NCBI RefSeq assembly: GCF_013155545.1
Contig: NZ_JABJVV010000009.1
Location: 62,001-126,000 of the forward strand
Reading direction: 5' to 3'
Length of the DNA: 64,000 bases
DNA from: Caenimonas soli
Lineage (GTDB): Bacteria > Pseudomonadota > Gammaproteobacteria > Burkholderiales > Burkholderiaceae_C
The notes below the pieces were generated by a model. It ran no database searches, had not been told where the DNA came from, and saw only the letters and a list, made by a program, of their open reading frames with translations. Below, piece by piece: positions 39,199-47,977 of this stretch (position 1 is its first letter; each line of letters starts with the position of its first letter). Made by a program: the position numbers and the translations under genes.

Positions 39199-40618
39199 AG
39201 GAATCTCCTTGAGGTGGGGTAGCCGTGGGGCGGCAAGCCATGTGCCCGCGGCGGCGCTCGGCCGGTTCTATCCGCAGCAACTGGCGATATTTGGTGACGG
39301 TTCGGCGCGCCACTCTCAGGCCCTGGCTGTCCAGCTGCCGGGCGATCTCCACATCGGACAGCGGCCGGGCGGACGGCTCGCCGGCCACGATCTCCCGGAT
39401 CAGGCCGCGAATCGCCGTCGGCGAGCACTCGCCGCCGCTGGCCGTGCCCAAGCCGCGCGAAAAGAAATACTTGAGCTCGAACACGCCGCAGGGCGTGGCC
39501 ATGAACTTGTTGTTGGTCACCCGCGAAACCGTCGATTCGTGCACCCCCACTTCCTGCGCGATCTCGCGCAGGCACAGCGGCTTCATGGCCATGGGCCCAT
39601 AAGCCAGGAAATGCTCCTGGCGCTTGAGGATGGCCTGGGCCACGCTCAGGATGGTGGAAAAGCGTTGCTCGACATTGCGCACCGTCCATCGGGCATCCTG
39701 CAAATGCGCGCCCAGTTCTGCGTGCTGTGCGTTGCGGTGCTGCTGGAACAGTTCGATATAGCTGCGGTTCAGGCGCAAGCGCGGAATGACGGCTTCGTTG
39801 AGCGTGGCGGTCCACCGGCCGCGCCGCTTCTTCACGATCACATCGGGCGTCACGTACTGCACGGACCCCTGCGAAAAGCGCCAGCCGGGATGCGGGTCGA
39901 GCCGGCGAATCGCCGCGCAAGCCGCCTCCACCGCGGCCTGGTCGGCGCCGATGTGCCGCGCCAATGACCGCATGTCTCGTGCGGCGAGGACGTGGAGATG
40001 GTTCCGCAGGATGCCCCTCGCCATGGTCCTGGCCGCCGGATCGGCGATTGCGGGAAGCTGCAACTCGAGACATTCCGCCACGCTGCGAGCCCCGACGCCG
40101 GCGGGGTCGAGGGCCTGGACCCGGCGCAAGGCGATCAACCACTCGTCGGGCTCCGGCTCGGGCACCAGGTAGAGCGCATCGGCCAGCTCTTCCAGCGGCG
40201 TGCGCAGATAGCCGTCGTCGTCGAGCGACTCGACCACCACCGCGGCCAGTACGCGATCGCGCTCCGGCAAGGGCATCACGTTCAATTGCCCCATCAGATG
40301 GCTGGCCAGCGAGGTCGCTGCCGTCAGCGTTTCAAAAAACCCACCGTCGCTCTCGGTGTTGCGCATGCGATTGACCCCATCCACGCCCCAGCCCTCCCCT
40401 GGCTCGGCGACGGCCGGCTCGGGGACAGCGTCCTGGTCCGCGGAGTCGGCTGGCGAGACGGCCTCTTCCGATTCGAGAAAGGGATTGGTATCCAAGGCAG
40501 CGCGCACGACCTGGGCGAAATCCTGTGACGACATCTGCAGCAGGCGCACGGCGCGCTGCAGCCGCGGCGATAGCGTTGCCTGGAGCGACGTCGTCGCCTG
40601 TAGGTTGAGTGAAGTCAT
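39185..40618 (-). CDS. rpoN: RNA polymerase sigma-54 factor (RpoN)
   Basis: 477 residues with the three sigma-54 regions: glutamine/leucine-rich activator region (TLSPRLQRAVRLLQMSSQDF, about 12-35), acidic linker (50-85), core-binding region (100-310) and DNA-binding region with HTH (EVGVHESTVSRVTNNKF) and an RpoN box VARRTVTKYRQLL, one residue off the canonical ARRTVAKYR. Its linkage to a sensor kinase, an NtrC-type activator and KGG stress genes, rather than the usual lptB-hpf-ptsN context, suggests a second, specialised rpoN. A sigma-54 promoter lies directly upstream. Confidence 0.93.
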   Translation of the reverse strand: MTSLNLQATTSLQATLSPRLQRAVRLLQMSSQDFAQVVRAALDTNPFLESEEAVSPADSADQDAVPEPAVAEPGEGWGVDGVNRMRNTESDGGFFETLTAATSLASHLMGQLNVMPLPERDRVLAAVVVESLDDDGYLRTPLEELADALYLVPEPEPDEWLIALRRVQALDPAGVGARSVAECLELQLPAIADPAARTMARGILRNHLHVLAARDMRSLARHIGADQAAVEAACAAIRRLDPHPGWRFSQGSVQYVTPDVIVKKRRGRWTATLNEAVIPRLRLNRSYIELFQQHRNAQHAELGAHLQDARWTVRNVEQRFSTILSVAQAILKRQEHFLAYGPMAMKPLCLREIAQEVGVHESTVSRVTNNKFMATPCGVFELKYFFSRGLGTASGGECSPTAIRGLIREIVAGEPSARPLSDVEIARQLDSQGLRVARRTVTKYRQLLRIEPAERRRGHMACRPTATPPQGDSYGFE

Positions 40619-40646
40619 CAGTCGATGGCCTGTTGCTTGGGTTGGA

Positions 40647-40662
40647 TGCAACGACCGTGCCC
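40647..40662 (-). promoter_or_regulatory. Sigma-54 promoter of rpoN
   Basis: On the minus strand GGGCACGGTCGTTGCA: GG at -24 and GC at -12 separated by exactly 10 bases, matching TGGCACG-N4-TTGCA at all but the first position. Predicted start near 40636, about 18 bases before the rpoN ATG, implying autoregulation. Confidence 0.75.
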
Positions 40663-40852
40663 GCCAAAGCTTGGAGCCTATGCACCCTTCTTGTCGGCGG
40701 ATGGCCGGATGATCCGCGGCCAACGGAGCGGCCACAGGCCGCCCCAGCCGGTACGAGTTGCGGCAAGACCGCCGTTACGTTTTGTAGCAACCGCCAATTT
40801 TGCAGCGGTCGAGGTTACGCTTGCCGCTTACATCTGGATTTTCCCAACGACG

Positions 40853-43828
40853 ATGGGCATCGTTAAACGATTCATCGACCGGTTCGAAGGCTCTTGGCCG
40901 ACCGCCTCGCTGCGCACGTACCTGATCGCGGTCATCCTGCTCGCCACATTTCCGGTGGCAGCCCTCATGAGTTTGCAGATCTTCCTGGAAGTGCGCAGCG
41001 AGCAGGCCCAGATCGAGGACGAGCTGGCGCGCTCGGCTGGGGCGCTGATGCAGACGGTCGAGCGCGAGCTGGCGTCCTCCCTGGATGCGCTGGGCGTGCT
41101 TTCGCAGTCCGAGCTTTTCCAGCACGGCCGCATCACGGCACTGGGCCGATTGCTGCACGGCCGGCCCCGCCGGGACTGGGATAGCGTGTTCCTGTTCGAT
41201 CGCGACGGCAGCCTCGTGCTGGACACGGGGCCCCAGCGCATCACCCGCGAATCGGGCGAGCGGCTGCGCGGACTGCATGAGCGGGTGATGCGGACGGGCC
41301 AAGCCGTGGTGTCCGGCCTGTACGACGACCAGCCGCCCGGCAGCCGTGCGGTCGCGGTTGCGCTGCCCGTCATCCAGGGTGGGACCGTGCGCTTCGTGCT
41401 CGGCGCCCGGATGGGGGAGGCGGTGTGGCAGCGGTTGGCCACCACGGCCAGCACGCCCGAGGGCGGCCATGCCAGCATCTACGACGGCGAGCAGCGGCTC
41501 ATCAGCTATTCGCTGGGGGGCGCGGCGCCGGCGGGTACCACCCTTCCTCACGACGCGGCCGAGTCCATGCAGGGCCGCCCTGCCGGCGTGCATCGCTCCA
41601 GCGACGTCGATGGACGCCTGGTGTACGCAGCGTGGCAGACCGTGCCCATGTCGGGCTGGCGCGTTCGAGTGGCGCTTCCGGCCGACCCGATCGATGCGGC
41701 GCACCGCAAGGCCATCATCGCAGCACTCTCCACCAGCGGCGCCAGCCTGCTGATCGGCCTGCTGCTGGCCTCGCTGGTCGCGCGTCGCATCGCCGGCCCG
41801 CTGCAGCAGCTGGCCACCCGCGGACCCACCGGTTTGTCCGGCCGGGTCCCGGTGCGCGAAATCGCCTTGTTGCGCGATGCGCTGCTGCGCGCCAGGACGC
41901 AAGACGCGGCGGCCCACGGGTCCCTGCAGGCCAAGGCCCAGGAATTCGAAACCCTGTTCAACAGCAGCCCCATCGGCATGGCGTTCGCGCAAGACCCGAG
42001 TTGCCGCGTGATCTGGCACAACGCGGCCATGGACCGCCTGCTGGGGCCGCTGCCCTCGCACAAGGCCGGCGCCGTGCGCGTGCTGCACCAGGGCCAGTTG
42101 CTGCCCTCCGAGCAGCAGCCCCTGCAACGCGCGGCCGCGCTGGGTGAAACCGTCGCGGGCATGGAACTGGAAATCGTTGTCGAAGGGCGGGCCCCCACTT
42201 TCGTCATCGCCAACGCCGTGCCGCTGCGAGACGCCGACGGCAAGCCGCGCGGCGCGATCAGCGCCATGGTCAATATCACGCAGCGCAAGGAAGTGGAGGA
42301 GCGCCTCCTTGGCATCGACCAGAAGTTGCGCGAGAGCCAGCACTTGATGGAGCTGGCCCAGGAGGCGGGCCACGTGGGGTTCTTCCACTACCAGTTCGCC
42401 GGCGACCGGCTGGCCTGGACACCGGGCCAGTGCAAGCTGTTTGGCGTGGAGGAGCTGCGCGAAGGCGGCCTGCGCGACTGGTTCGAGCGCATCGACGAAG
42501 AAGACCGCGATCGCATCGAGCGCGAGTTCTGGACCGCCTGCGCCGTGCGACGCGAGAAGGAAACACTGGAATACTGCGTGAAGCAGCCCGATGGCAGCTC
42601 CCGCTGGCTCTCCAGCCGCGTGATGCTGCACTACGACGACGAGGGCCGCGCCTCGCAAATGACGGGCGTCACCGTGGACATGACCGACCAAAGGGAGCGC
42701 GAACGGGAACGCACGCAGCTGACCGAGCGCGCCCTGGCCGCGCGCCGTGAGGCGGAGACGGCCAGCCGGGCCAAGGACGAATTCCTCACCATGCTCAGTC
42801 ACGAGCTGCGCAATCCCTTGGGCGCGATCTCCGCGGCGATCGACGTTCTGGAGGTCGCCGACCCGGCGGGCCCTACAGGCGGCGAGGCGCGCGCCATCAT
42901 CGCCAGGCAGACCCGCAACCTGGCCCACATGATGAACGACCTGCTGGACGTGGGCCGTGTCATCGCGGGCAAGATCCTGCTCGCCCGCCAGCCGGTGAAC
43001 CTGGCTGCCGTCGTCAAGCGGGTCGAGGAAACGCTGGCCATCACCGGCGAAGCCAAGGAGCACGCGGTCGACCTGCAAATCGAGGACGCCTGGGTGGACG
43101 GCGATGCGGTCCGTATCGAGCAGGTTGTCAGCAACCTGCTGACCAATGCCATCAAATACACGCCGGCCGGCCGCACGATCCGCGTCACCATCGGCATCGA
43201 ACATGGCGCCGCCGTGCTCCAGGTGCAGGACGCGGGGATGGGCATTCCCGCGGCGCTGCTCCCGCACATCTTCGACCTGTTCGTGCAGGGCCATCGCACA
43301 CTCGACCGGCGCGCGGGCGGCTTGGGCATCGGCCTGACATTGGTGCGCCGACTTGTGGAGTTGCATGGCGGCACGGTGGGGGTGGAAAGCTCGGAGGAAG
43401 GCAGCCGCTTCACCGTCCGGCTGCCTTCCGTGCAGCCACCCGTCAAGCTGGACGACGACACGCTGCCGCCCTCGAGGCGCCGCAAGGTGCTGGTGGTCGA
43501 GGACAACGACGACGTACTGTCGGCGCTGCGGTCCAAGCTCGAACTGGACGGCCACACCGTCAGCACGGCCGTGAATGGCATCGAAGGGCTCACTCGCTTG
43601 CTAAAGCTCAGGCCTGAGGTGTCCATCGTCGATATTGGGCTGCCCGGCCTTACAGGTTTTGAGCTGGCGCGCCATGCCCGCGCCGCCGGCTATGCCGGCC
43701 GAATGATCGCTTTATCGGGCTACGGCGCCGAACGCGATGCCCAGGAGGCCTTGATTGCCGGTTTCGACGCCTATTTGGTCAAGCCCGTGGACCGTAACCA
43801 ATTGCGCGCCAGCTTAAGTGCCGATTGA
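40853..43828 (+). CDS. Hybrid sensor histidine kinase (sensor-PAS-PAS-HisKA-HATPase-REC)
   Basis: 991 residues. One membrane helix near the start and a second near 295-320 enclose a dCache-like periplasmic sensor. Two PAS segments follow (about 365-490 and 500-625, ending in TQRKEVEERL and TDQRERERER). HisKA has MLSHELRNPLGAISAAIDVL, and HATPase has NLLTNAIKYTPAG, VQDAGMGIP and GGLGIGLTLV. The C-terminal receiver has VLVVEDNDDVLSALR, SIVDIGLPGL and YLVKPVD. The start is uncertain: the frame is open to 40625 and ATG 40853 lacks a clear ribosome site but begins the conserved region. It probably phosphorylates the NtrC-type regulator that follows. Confidence 0.93.
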   Translation: MGIVKRFIDRFEGSWPTASLRTYLIAVILLATFPVAALMSLQIFLEVRSEQAQIEDELARSAGALMQTVERELASSLDALGVLSQSELFQHGRITALGRLLHGRPRRDWDSVFLFDRDGSLVLDTGPQRITRESGERLRGLHERVMRTGQAVVSGLYDDQPPGSRAVAVALPVIQGGTVRFVLGARMGEAVWQRLATTASTPEGGHASIYDGEQRLISYSLGGAAPAGTTLPHDAAESMQGRPAGVHRSSDVDGRLVYAAWQTVPMSGWRVRVALPADPIDAAHRKAIIAALSTSGASLLIGLLLASLVARRIAGPLQQLATRGPTGLSGRVPVREIALLRDALLRARTQDAAAHGSLQAKAQEFETLFNSSPIGMAFAQDPSCRVIWHNAAMDRLLGPLPSHKAGAVRVLHQGQLLPSEQQPLQRAAALGETVAGMELEIVVEGRAPTFVIANAVPLRDADGKPRGAISAMVNITQRKEVEERLLGIDQKLRESQHLMELAQEAGHVGFFHYQFAGDRLAWTPGQCKLFGVEELREGGLRDWFERIDEEDRDRIEREFWTACAVRREKETLEYCVKQPDGSSRWLSSRVMLHYDDEGRASQMTGVTVDMTDQRERERERTQLTERALAARREAETASRAKDEFLTMLSHELRNPLGAISAAIDVLEVADPAGPTGGEARAIIARQTRNLAHMMNDLLDVGRVIAGKILLARQPVNLAAVVKRVEETLAITGEAKEHAVDLQIEDAWVDGDAVRIEQVVSNLLTNAIKYTPAGRTIRVTIGIEHGAAVLQVQDAGMGIPAALLPHIFDLFVQGHRTLDRRAGGLGIGLTLVRRLVELHGGTVGVESSEEGSRFTVRLPSVQPPVKLDDDTLPPSRRRKVLVVEDNDDVLSALRSKLELDGHTVSTAVNGIEGLTRLLKLRPEVSIVDIGLPGLTGFELARHARAAGYAGRMIALSGYGAERDAQEALIAGFDAYLVKPVDRNQLRASLSAD

Positions 43829-43917
43829 TTTGTTGCTCACCTTGTGTTACACCGTTTGACCCGACAGTCACCTAATAATGAGCTGGGCCCGAAGCGGCCC
43901 TGCTCGAGGGGAACAAT

Positions 43918-45264
43918 ATGGGGCACGCACTTATCGTCGAGGACGATGCGGATTCCGCGCAGATGATGGCCGCGTTGGTTGGGGCCGAGGGTTTTTCCGC
44001 GGCCACGGCGCGTTCGCTGCGTGATGCGCGCCGGCAAATGGCGCTACAGCAACCCGACTTGGTGCTGCTGGATCTGCGGCTGCCGGACGGTAACGGCATG
44101 GCCCTGCTGGACGACCAGGATTTGATCGGTAATTCCGAGGTCGTGCTCATGACCGGGCATGCCAGCCTGGAAACCTCCATCCAGGCCCTGCGCTACGGCG
44201 CCGCCGACTACCTCATCAAGCCAGTCAGCGCCAAGCAGCTGCAAAGCATTCTTTCGCGCGTCACCCGGCCTTCCGTGCTGCGCGCCGAGGTCGACACCCT
44301 GAACGAAAACCTGCAACGCACCGGCCGCTTCGGCCACCTGGTGGGCAGGTCCGAGCCGATGACGCGGGTCTACGAACAGGTGGCCCGCGTGGCGGGAACG
44401 TCCGTCACCGTATTCATCACCGGCGAAAGCGGAACCGGCAAGGAGCTGGTGGCGCGCACGGTGCACGATCTCAGCCGCCGCCGCTCGCGCCCTTTCCTGG
44501 GCGTGAACTGCGGAGCCATCTCGCCCAACCTCATGGAGAGCGAGATTTTCGGCCACGAGCGCGGCAGTTTCACCGGCGCCGAACGCCAGCACCAGGGCTT
44601 TTTCGAGCGCGCGCATGGCGGCACGCTGTTCCTGGACGAGATCACCGAGATGCCGCTGTCGTTGCAGGTCAAGCTGCTGCGCGTGCTGGAGACCGGCACT
44701 TTCATGCGCGTGGGCTCGACCACGCCCCAGGAAACCGATGTGCGGGTGATCGCCGCTACCAACCGGGACCCCGCGCACGCGGTCGCCAGCGGAGCGTTGC
44801 GCGAGGACCTGTTCTACCGCCTCAACGTATTTCCTGTCGAGCTGCCGCCGCTGCGGGATCGCCGCGAGGACGTACCGCTGCTCGTCTCGCATTTCCTGCA
44901 GGAGATCGGCCTGCGCGAAGGCGCCTTCAAGCGCGCAACGCCGGCTGCGCTCGAGCGCTTGGGCCAGTACCGCTGGCCCGGCAACGTGCGGGAACTGCGC
45001 AATGTGCTGCAGCGTGCCTACGTGATGACGGCCGGTCCCGAGATCGGCGATCAATGGCTTCCCCGGGACATCCTTGCCGATCTCACGCGGGCAGCCGCCG
45101 GCGGAACGCTTGAGGTTGCGGTGGGCACTCCGCTGGCCTCCGTGGAGCGGCAGGTGATCCTGGCTACGCTGGAGCACTTCGGCCACCAGAAGGAACGCAC
45201 GGCAGCGGCGCTCGGGGTCAGCCTCAAGACGCTGTACAACCGGCTCAAGGAATACGGCGTCTAG
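43918..45264 (+). CDS. Sigma-54-dependent response regulator (NtrC family)
   Basis: 448 residues: receiver (about 1-118; [31 protein letters not shown]), AAA+ domain (about 140-375; Walker A GESGTGKE, sigma-54 contact loop GSFTGA, Walker [11 protein letters not shown] finger [15 protein letters not shown]) and Fis-type HTH (about 415-448, [20 protein letters not shown]). The contact loop is GSFTGA instead of the canonical GAFTGA, a tolerated variant. GAGGGG precedes ATG 43918. It is the natural activator for the two sigma-54 promoters flanking it. Confidence 0.95.
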   Translation: MGHALIVEDDADSAQMMAALVGAEGFSAATARSLRDARRQMALQQPDLVLLDLRLPDGNGMALLDDQDLIGNSEVVLMTGHASLETSIQALRYGAADYLIKPVSAKQLQSILSRVTRPSVLRAEVDTLNENLQRTGRFGHLVGRSEPMTRVYEQVARVAGTSVTVFITGESGTGKELVARTVHDLSRRRSRPFLGVNCGAISPNLMESEIFGHERGSFTGAERQHQGFFERAHGGTLFLDEITEMPLSLQVKLLRVLETGTFMRVGSTTPQETDVRVIAATNRDPAHAVASGALREDLFYRLNVFPVELPPLRDRREDVPLLVSHFLQEIGLREGAFKRATPAALERLGQYRWPGNVRELRNVLQRAYVMTAGPEIGDQWLPRDILADLTRAAAGGTLEVAVGTPLASVERQVILATLEHFGHQKERTAAALGVSLKTLYNRLKEYGV

Positions 45265-45364
45265 CCCGCAAATCAGCTCAGCTTACGGCAAGATTTACCG
45301 TTGAGCGTAGCTTCGATTCCTCGCGCAGCCCCGCTGCGCCTCTGAAACTCCTGCAAAGACGACC

Positions 45365-45380
45365 GGGCACGGACCTTGCC
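45365..45380 (+). promoter_or_regulatory. Sigma-54 promoter of the second KGG-repeat gene
   Basis: GGGCACGGACCTTGCC: GG and GC spaced by 10 bases, near-identical to the rpoN promoter (13 of 16 positions). Predicted start near 45391, leaving a 36-base leader before ATG 45427. Confidence 0.75.
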
Positions 45381-45426
45381 ACTGCTGGCATGCTCCCCCC
45401 AACCCACAATCACGAAAGGATTGAAT

Positions 45427-45651
45427 ATGTCTTTGCAAGATACCTCGAGCCAGCGCACCGAGACCACTGTCAACGGCCAACGTCGCAGCCCCCGTGGCTT
45501 TGCGGCAATGGATCCCCAGCGCCAGCGCGAGATCGCCAGCCTCGGCGGCCGGGCGGCTCACCAGAGCGGCCATGCCCATGAGTTCACCAGCGAAGAAGCT
45601 CGCGCTGCAGGGCGCAAGCGCCACGCTTCCAGCAGCGCGTCGGCCAAGTGA
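45427..45651 (+). CDS. KGG-repeat stress protein (con-10 like), copy 2
   Basis: 74 residues; SPRGFAAMDPQRQREIASLG followed by GRAAHQSGHAHEF and ARAAGRKRH is the KGG repeat. It is close to copy 1 at 38995-39198 over the repeat. AAAGGA lies 6 bases before ATG 45427. The sigma-54 promoter upstream and the NtrC-type gene immediately before it argue for control by the same circuit. Confidence 0.9.
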   Translation: MSLQDTSSQRTETTVNGQRRSPRGFAAMDPQRQREIASLGGRAAHQSGHAHEFTSEEARAAGRKRHASSSASAK

Positions 45652-45788
45652 CATCTGTCACCCCGCGTGAGCGCAGGGCTGGCTCGACGTAGGAAACGTC
45701 GGGCCGTTCCTGGCTCACAGGGCTGACAGACAGTCTGTATCGGTAGACCCTAGGATGCTGGAACGTCTTCCTCCAAGGAGCTCCTGCG

Positions 45789-46100
45789 ATGAACGCCGAC
45801 GCAACCAACGCTGACGCACTCGCACTTTCGCGGGCCTGCAGTGCTCTCTGGGTCGCGACGCTGTCTTTGATGGCAGCTTTCATGCAGACTTCCGCGCCCG
45901 CTCATCGCTACCTGATCGCTCGCAAGATCGCGAGAAACTTCGAAACGCTGCGTGAGCAGGACTGTTTCACGACAGATTCCCGTGCGACTTTTTCCAAGCT
46001 GGCGCAGCGCTGGACCGCCAAGGCGGACCAGCTAGCCCGGCAGGAAGACCAGCCGCGCGGTGGCATCGGCTTCCTCCAGCCCATCTGGAAGGCACGTTGA
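45789..46100 (+). CDS. Hypothetical protein (103 residues)
   Basis: Starts MNADATNADALALSRACSAL; AAGGAG lies 8 bases upstream. One moderately hydrophobic stretch (WVATLSLMAAFMQT) near residues 21-34, then a basic helical region (RYLIARKIARNFETLREQD). No family is recognised. The neighbours are stress and signalling genes. Confidence 0.6.
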   Translation: MNADATNADALALSRACSALWVATLSLMAAFMQTSAPAHRYLIARKIARNFETLREQDCFTTDSRATFSKLAQRWTAKADQLARQEDQPRGGIGFLQPIWKAR

Positions 46101-46160
46101 TCCCTTGTGCGGCCCTGCCTACATGGCGGGCGGTCGCTGTCTGACGTCGATCCCCCGGTA

Positions 46161-46184
46161 ATGTTTGCACACTCTTGCAAACAT
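46161..46184. promoter_or_regulatory. Perfect 24-base palindrome upstream of a membrane protein gene
   Basis: ATGTTTGCA-CACTCT-TGCAAACAT: 9-base perfect arms with a 6-base spacer, ending 12 bases before the GTG start at 46197. Symmetry and size fit a dimeric repressor operator; a 5'-leader hairpin is the alternative. Confidence 0.6.
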
Positions 46185-46196
46185 TTAAGGGAGATA

Positions 46197-46694
46197 GTGT
46201 CGAACCTCTCCTATTACCTGCTCTGGCTGGTTGGTGGTTTGCTGGCCATCGCGGCCATCAGCGCGGGCATTACCCGATACCTGCGACTGCGCTTGCTGCG
46301 GCGCCTGAAGGCGACCCAAGTGCTGGATGCACTCGCCCGTTACTCCGATTGGGTGGCAGTCCAGGGCCGCACACCGTATTTCCAGGGCGACGCCCGCGAA
46401 GAGGATTCGCCCCTGCAGGAGGTACGAACCATCAGGCAGCAGTGGTTTCCTGAATTATCGAACGAAGCGGCAGAAATCTTCGCCGTGCACGCCCGCCTCA
46501 TCGACTTCCTGTGGACCCAGCAGATGCTGCGTGTGAGCGACCCCGAAGCCTGGCTGGAGTCGGACTACGACAGGCAGTTCATGGATCTGTGGCGCCTGCA
46601 TCTGCGCGCCATGCACGAGATCGTGGAAAAACTGAAACTGGTGGCCGGCGTCGGCGACCTGGGCCAGGAGCCTGGCAAGACTTTCGCGGCCTGA
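46197..46694 (+). CDS. Membrane-anchored hypothetical protein
   Basis: 165 residues from GTG 46197, which has AAGGGAG just upstream; an in-frame ATG at 46161 lies inside a perfect palindrome and is less likely. One N-terminal helix (SYYLLWLVGGLLAIAAISAGI), then a soluble, aromatic-rich helical domain (WFPELSNEAAEIFAVHARLI, WLESDYDRQFMDLW). No family is recognised. Confidence 0.65.
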   Translation: MSNLSYYLLWLVGGLLAIAAISAGITRYLRLRLLRRLKATQVLDALARYSDWVAVQGRTPYFQGDAREEDSPLQEVRTIRQQWFPELSNEAAEIFAVHARLIDFLWTQQMLRVSDPEAWLESDYDRQFMDLWRLHLRAMHEIVEKLKLVAGVGDLGQEPGKTFAA

Positions 46695-46704
46695 GCCGCA
46701 TCGC

Positions 46705-47823
46705 CTAAGGCTCGAAGCGGTGCACGAAACCGTTGATGATCTGCACGATCTCCACCTGGCGCTTCACGTCCAGTTTCTGCAGCACTGACTTGAGCTGGCT
46801 GCGGACGGTGTGGATGCTCACCGCGCGCGCCTGGGCCACCTCGTTGACCGAGCGACCCTGCGCCAGCAAGCTGGCCAGCTGGGCCTCCGTCGGCGACAGT
46901 CCGTACAACTTGCGCAGCGCCACTTCAGCCGCGTTGTCGCTGCGCTGCTGCTTGATGAACAAGACCAGGTGGCGAGGCCCGGCGACGTCGTCCGCCAGGC
47001 GCATCAATGTGGCCTGCAGCATCTGGCCGCCGGCGGCCCGCACGCGCAGGTATACGGTCTCCGAGCGTGCCAGCTGGCGGTCGGGACGGGCCAGTGCGCG
47101 GAACTGTTCGTTCCATTCGGCCGACGCGAAGTCGAGCCGAGCGCCCTTCACCTCCAGGGCGCTCTGGCCGCGCAGCAAGGCGCGGGCGCTGTCGTTCATG
47201 TGAACGACAGTGCGGTCGCTCCTGAGCAGCACGATGCCCTGATCGAGCTCATTGAGCGTGTTCAGCAGCGGAGTCAGTAGCGACCGTGACTGCGCCAGCC
47301 GCTTCTGTGCGGAAAGCGACGCGCGCAAATGAGGAACGAAACCCTCCAACAGCCGCCGGTGATGGGCATCGAACCGCGCGCCGCGCTCCGGACGCACGAA
47401 GCTCACCTTGGTCCGTGACGCGGAGTCGTCATGGACGATGCCGCCCACGACATAGAAGACATCGACATGGCGAAGCCAACCCGACCAGTATTCGGTTCGC
47501 TTGAGCCGCTCGTCGGGGTAGAGCATGGAGGACGTGAAAACAGCGCCGGGGACCATCGCGTCACTGGCGGCCCAGACGTTGCAACCTGCGTAGTGCTCGA
47601 AGTAGCGGCCCAGCACTTCAGGAGCGAACCCCTTGTTGGAGATGACGCTCGACTTGCCATGGGCCGGGTTTTTCACCTCTTCGTAGGTGAGATGGCCGCC
47701 CGCACCCAGCCGCTGCGCGAGGTTTGACATCACGTCGTCCCAGCTCGACTGGCCACTACCCGCTTCGTAGATTTGTGGGATGAGATCTGTCACGGCATCG
47801 ATCGTTACAACAAGTAACTGCAT
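46705..47823 (-). CDS. LuxR-family transcriptional regulator
   Basis: 372 residues. An N-terminal sensing part (about 1-180) has no clear family. A PAS-like segment (about 190-300, LNTLNELDQGIVLLRSDRTV) is followed by a C-terminal LuxR helix-turn-helix (LSPTEAQLASLLAQGRSVNE, VSIHTVRSQLKSVLQKL). It is divergent from the large lipoprotein gene, with 154 bases between starts. ATG 47823 has only a weak ribosome site. Confidence 0.85.
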   Translation of the reverse strand: MQLLVVTIDAVTDLIPQIYEAGSGQSSWDDVMSNLAQRLGAGGHLTYEEVKNPAHGKSSVISNKGFAPEVLGRYFEHYAGCNVWAASDAMVPGAVFTSSMLYPDERLKRTEYWSGWLRHVDVFYVVGGIVHDDSASRTKVSFVRPERGARFDAHHRRLLEGFVPHLRASLSAQKRLAQSRSLLTPLLNTLNELDQGIVLLRSDRTVVHMNDSARALLRGQSALEVKGARLDFASAEWNEQFRALARPDRQLARSETVYLRVRAAGGQMLQATLMRLADDVAGPRHLVLFIKQQRSDNAAEVALRKLYGLSPTEAQLASLLAQGRSVNEVAQARAVSIHTVRSQLKSVLQKLDVKRQVEIVQIINGFVHRFEP

Positions 47824-47977
47824 GATGCGCGCCTGCCGGGTTTTTCACAAGGTGCATCCGATACCCCGTTCGGGGGATGCCGAGCTCAACCGCATTTCCG
47901 ATACTGAACAAGTCGACGCAGGTGCGCCTGATGATCTGCGACGAGCAACAAAGTTCCAACACCTTAGGAGTGATGTA

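Noticed and set aside
40700..40800. Sigma-54 promoter for the hybrid kinase (GGTACGAGTTGC)
   Set aside because: Spacing between GG and GC is 8 bases, not 10.
40775..43555. 926-codon frame on the - strand
   Set aside because: Antisense of the hybrid histidine kinase; composition typical of shadow frames.
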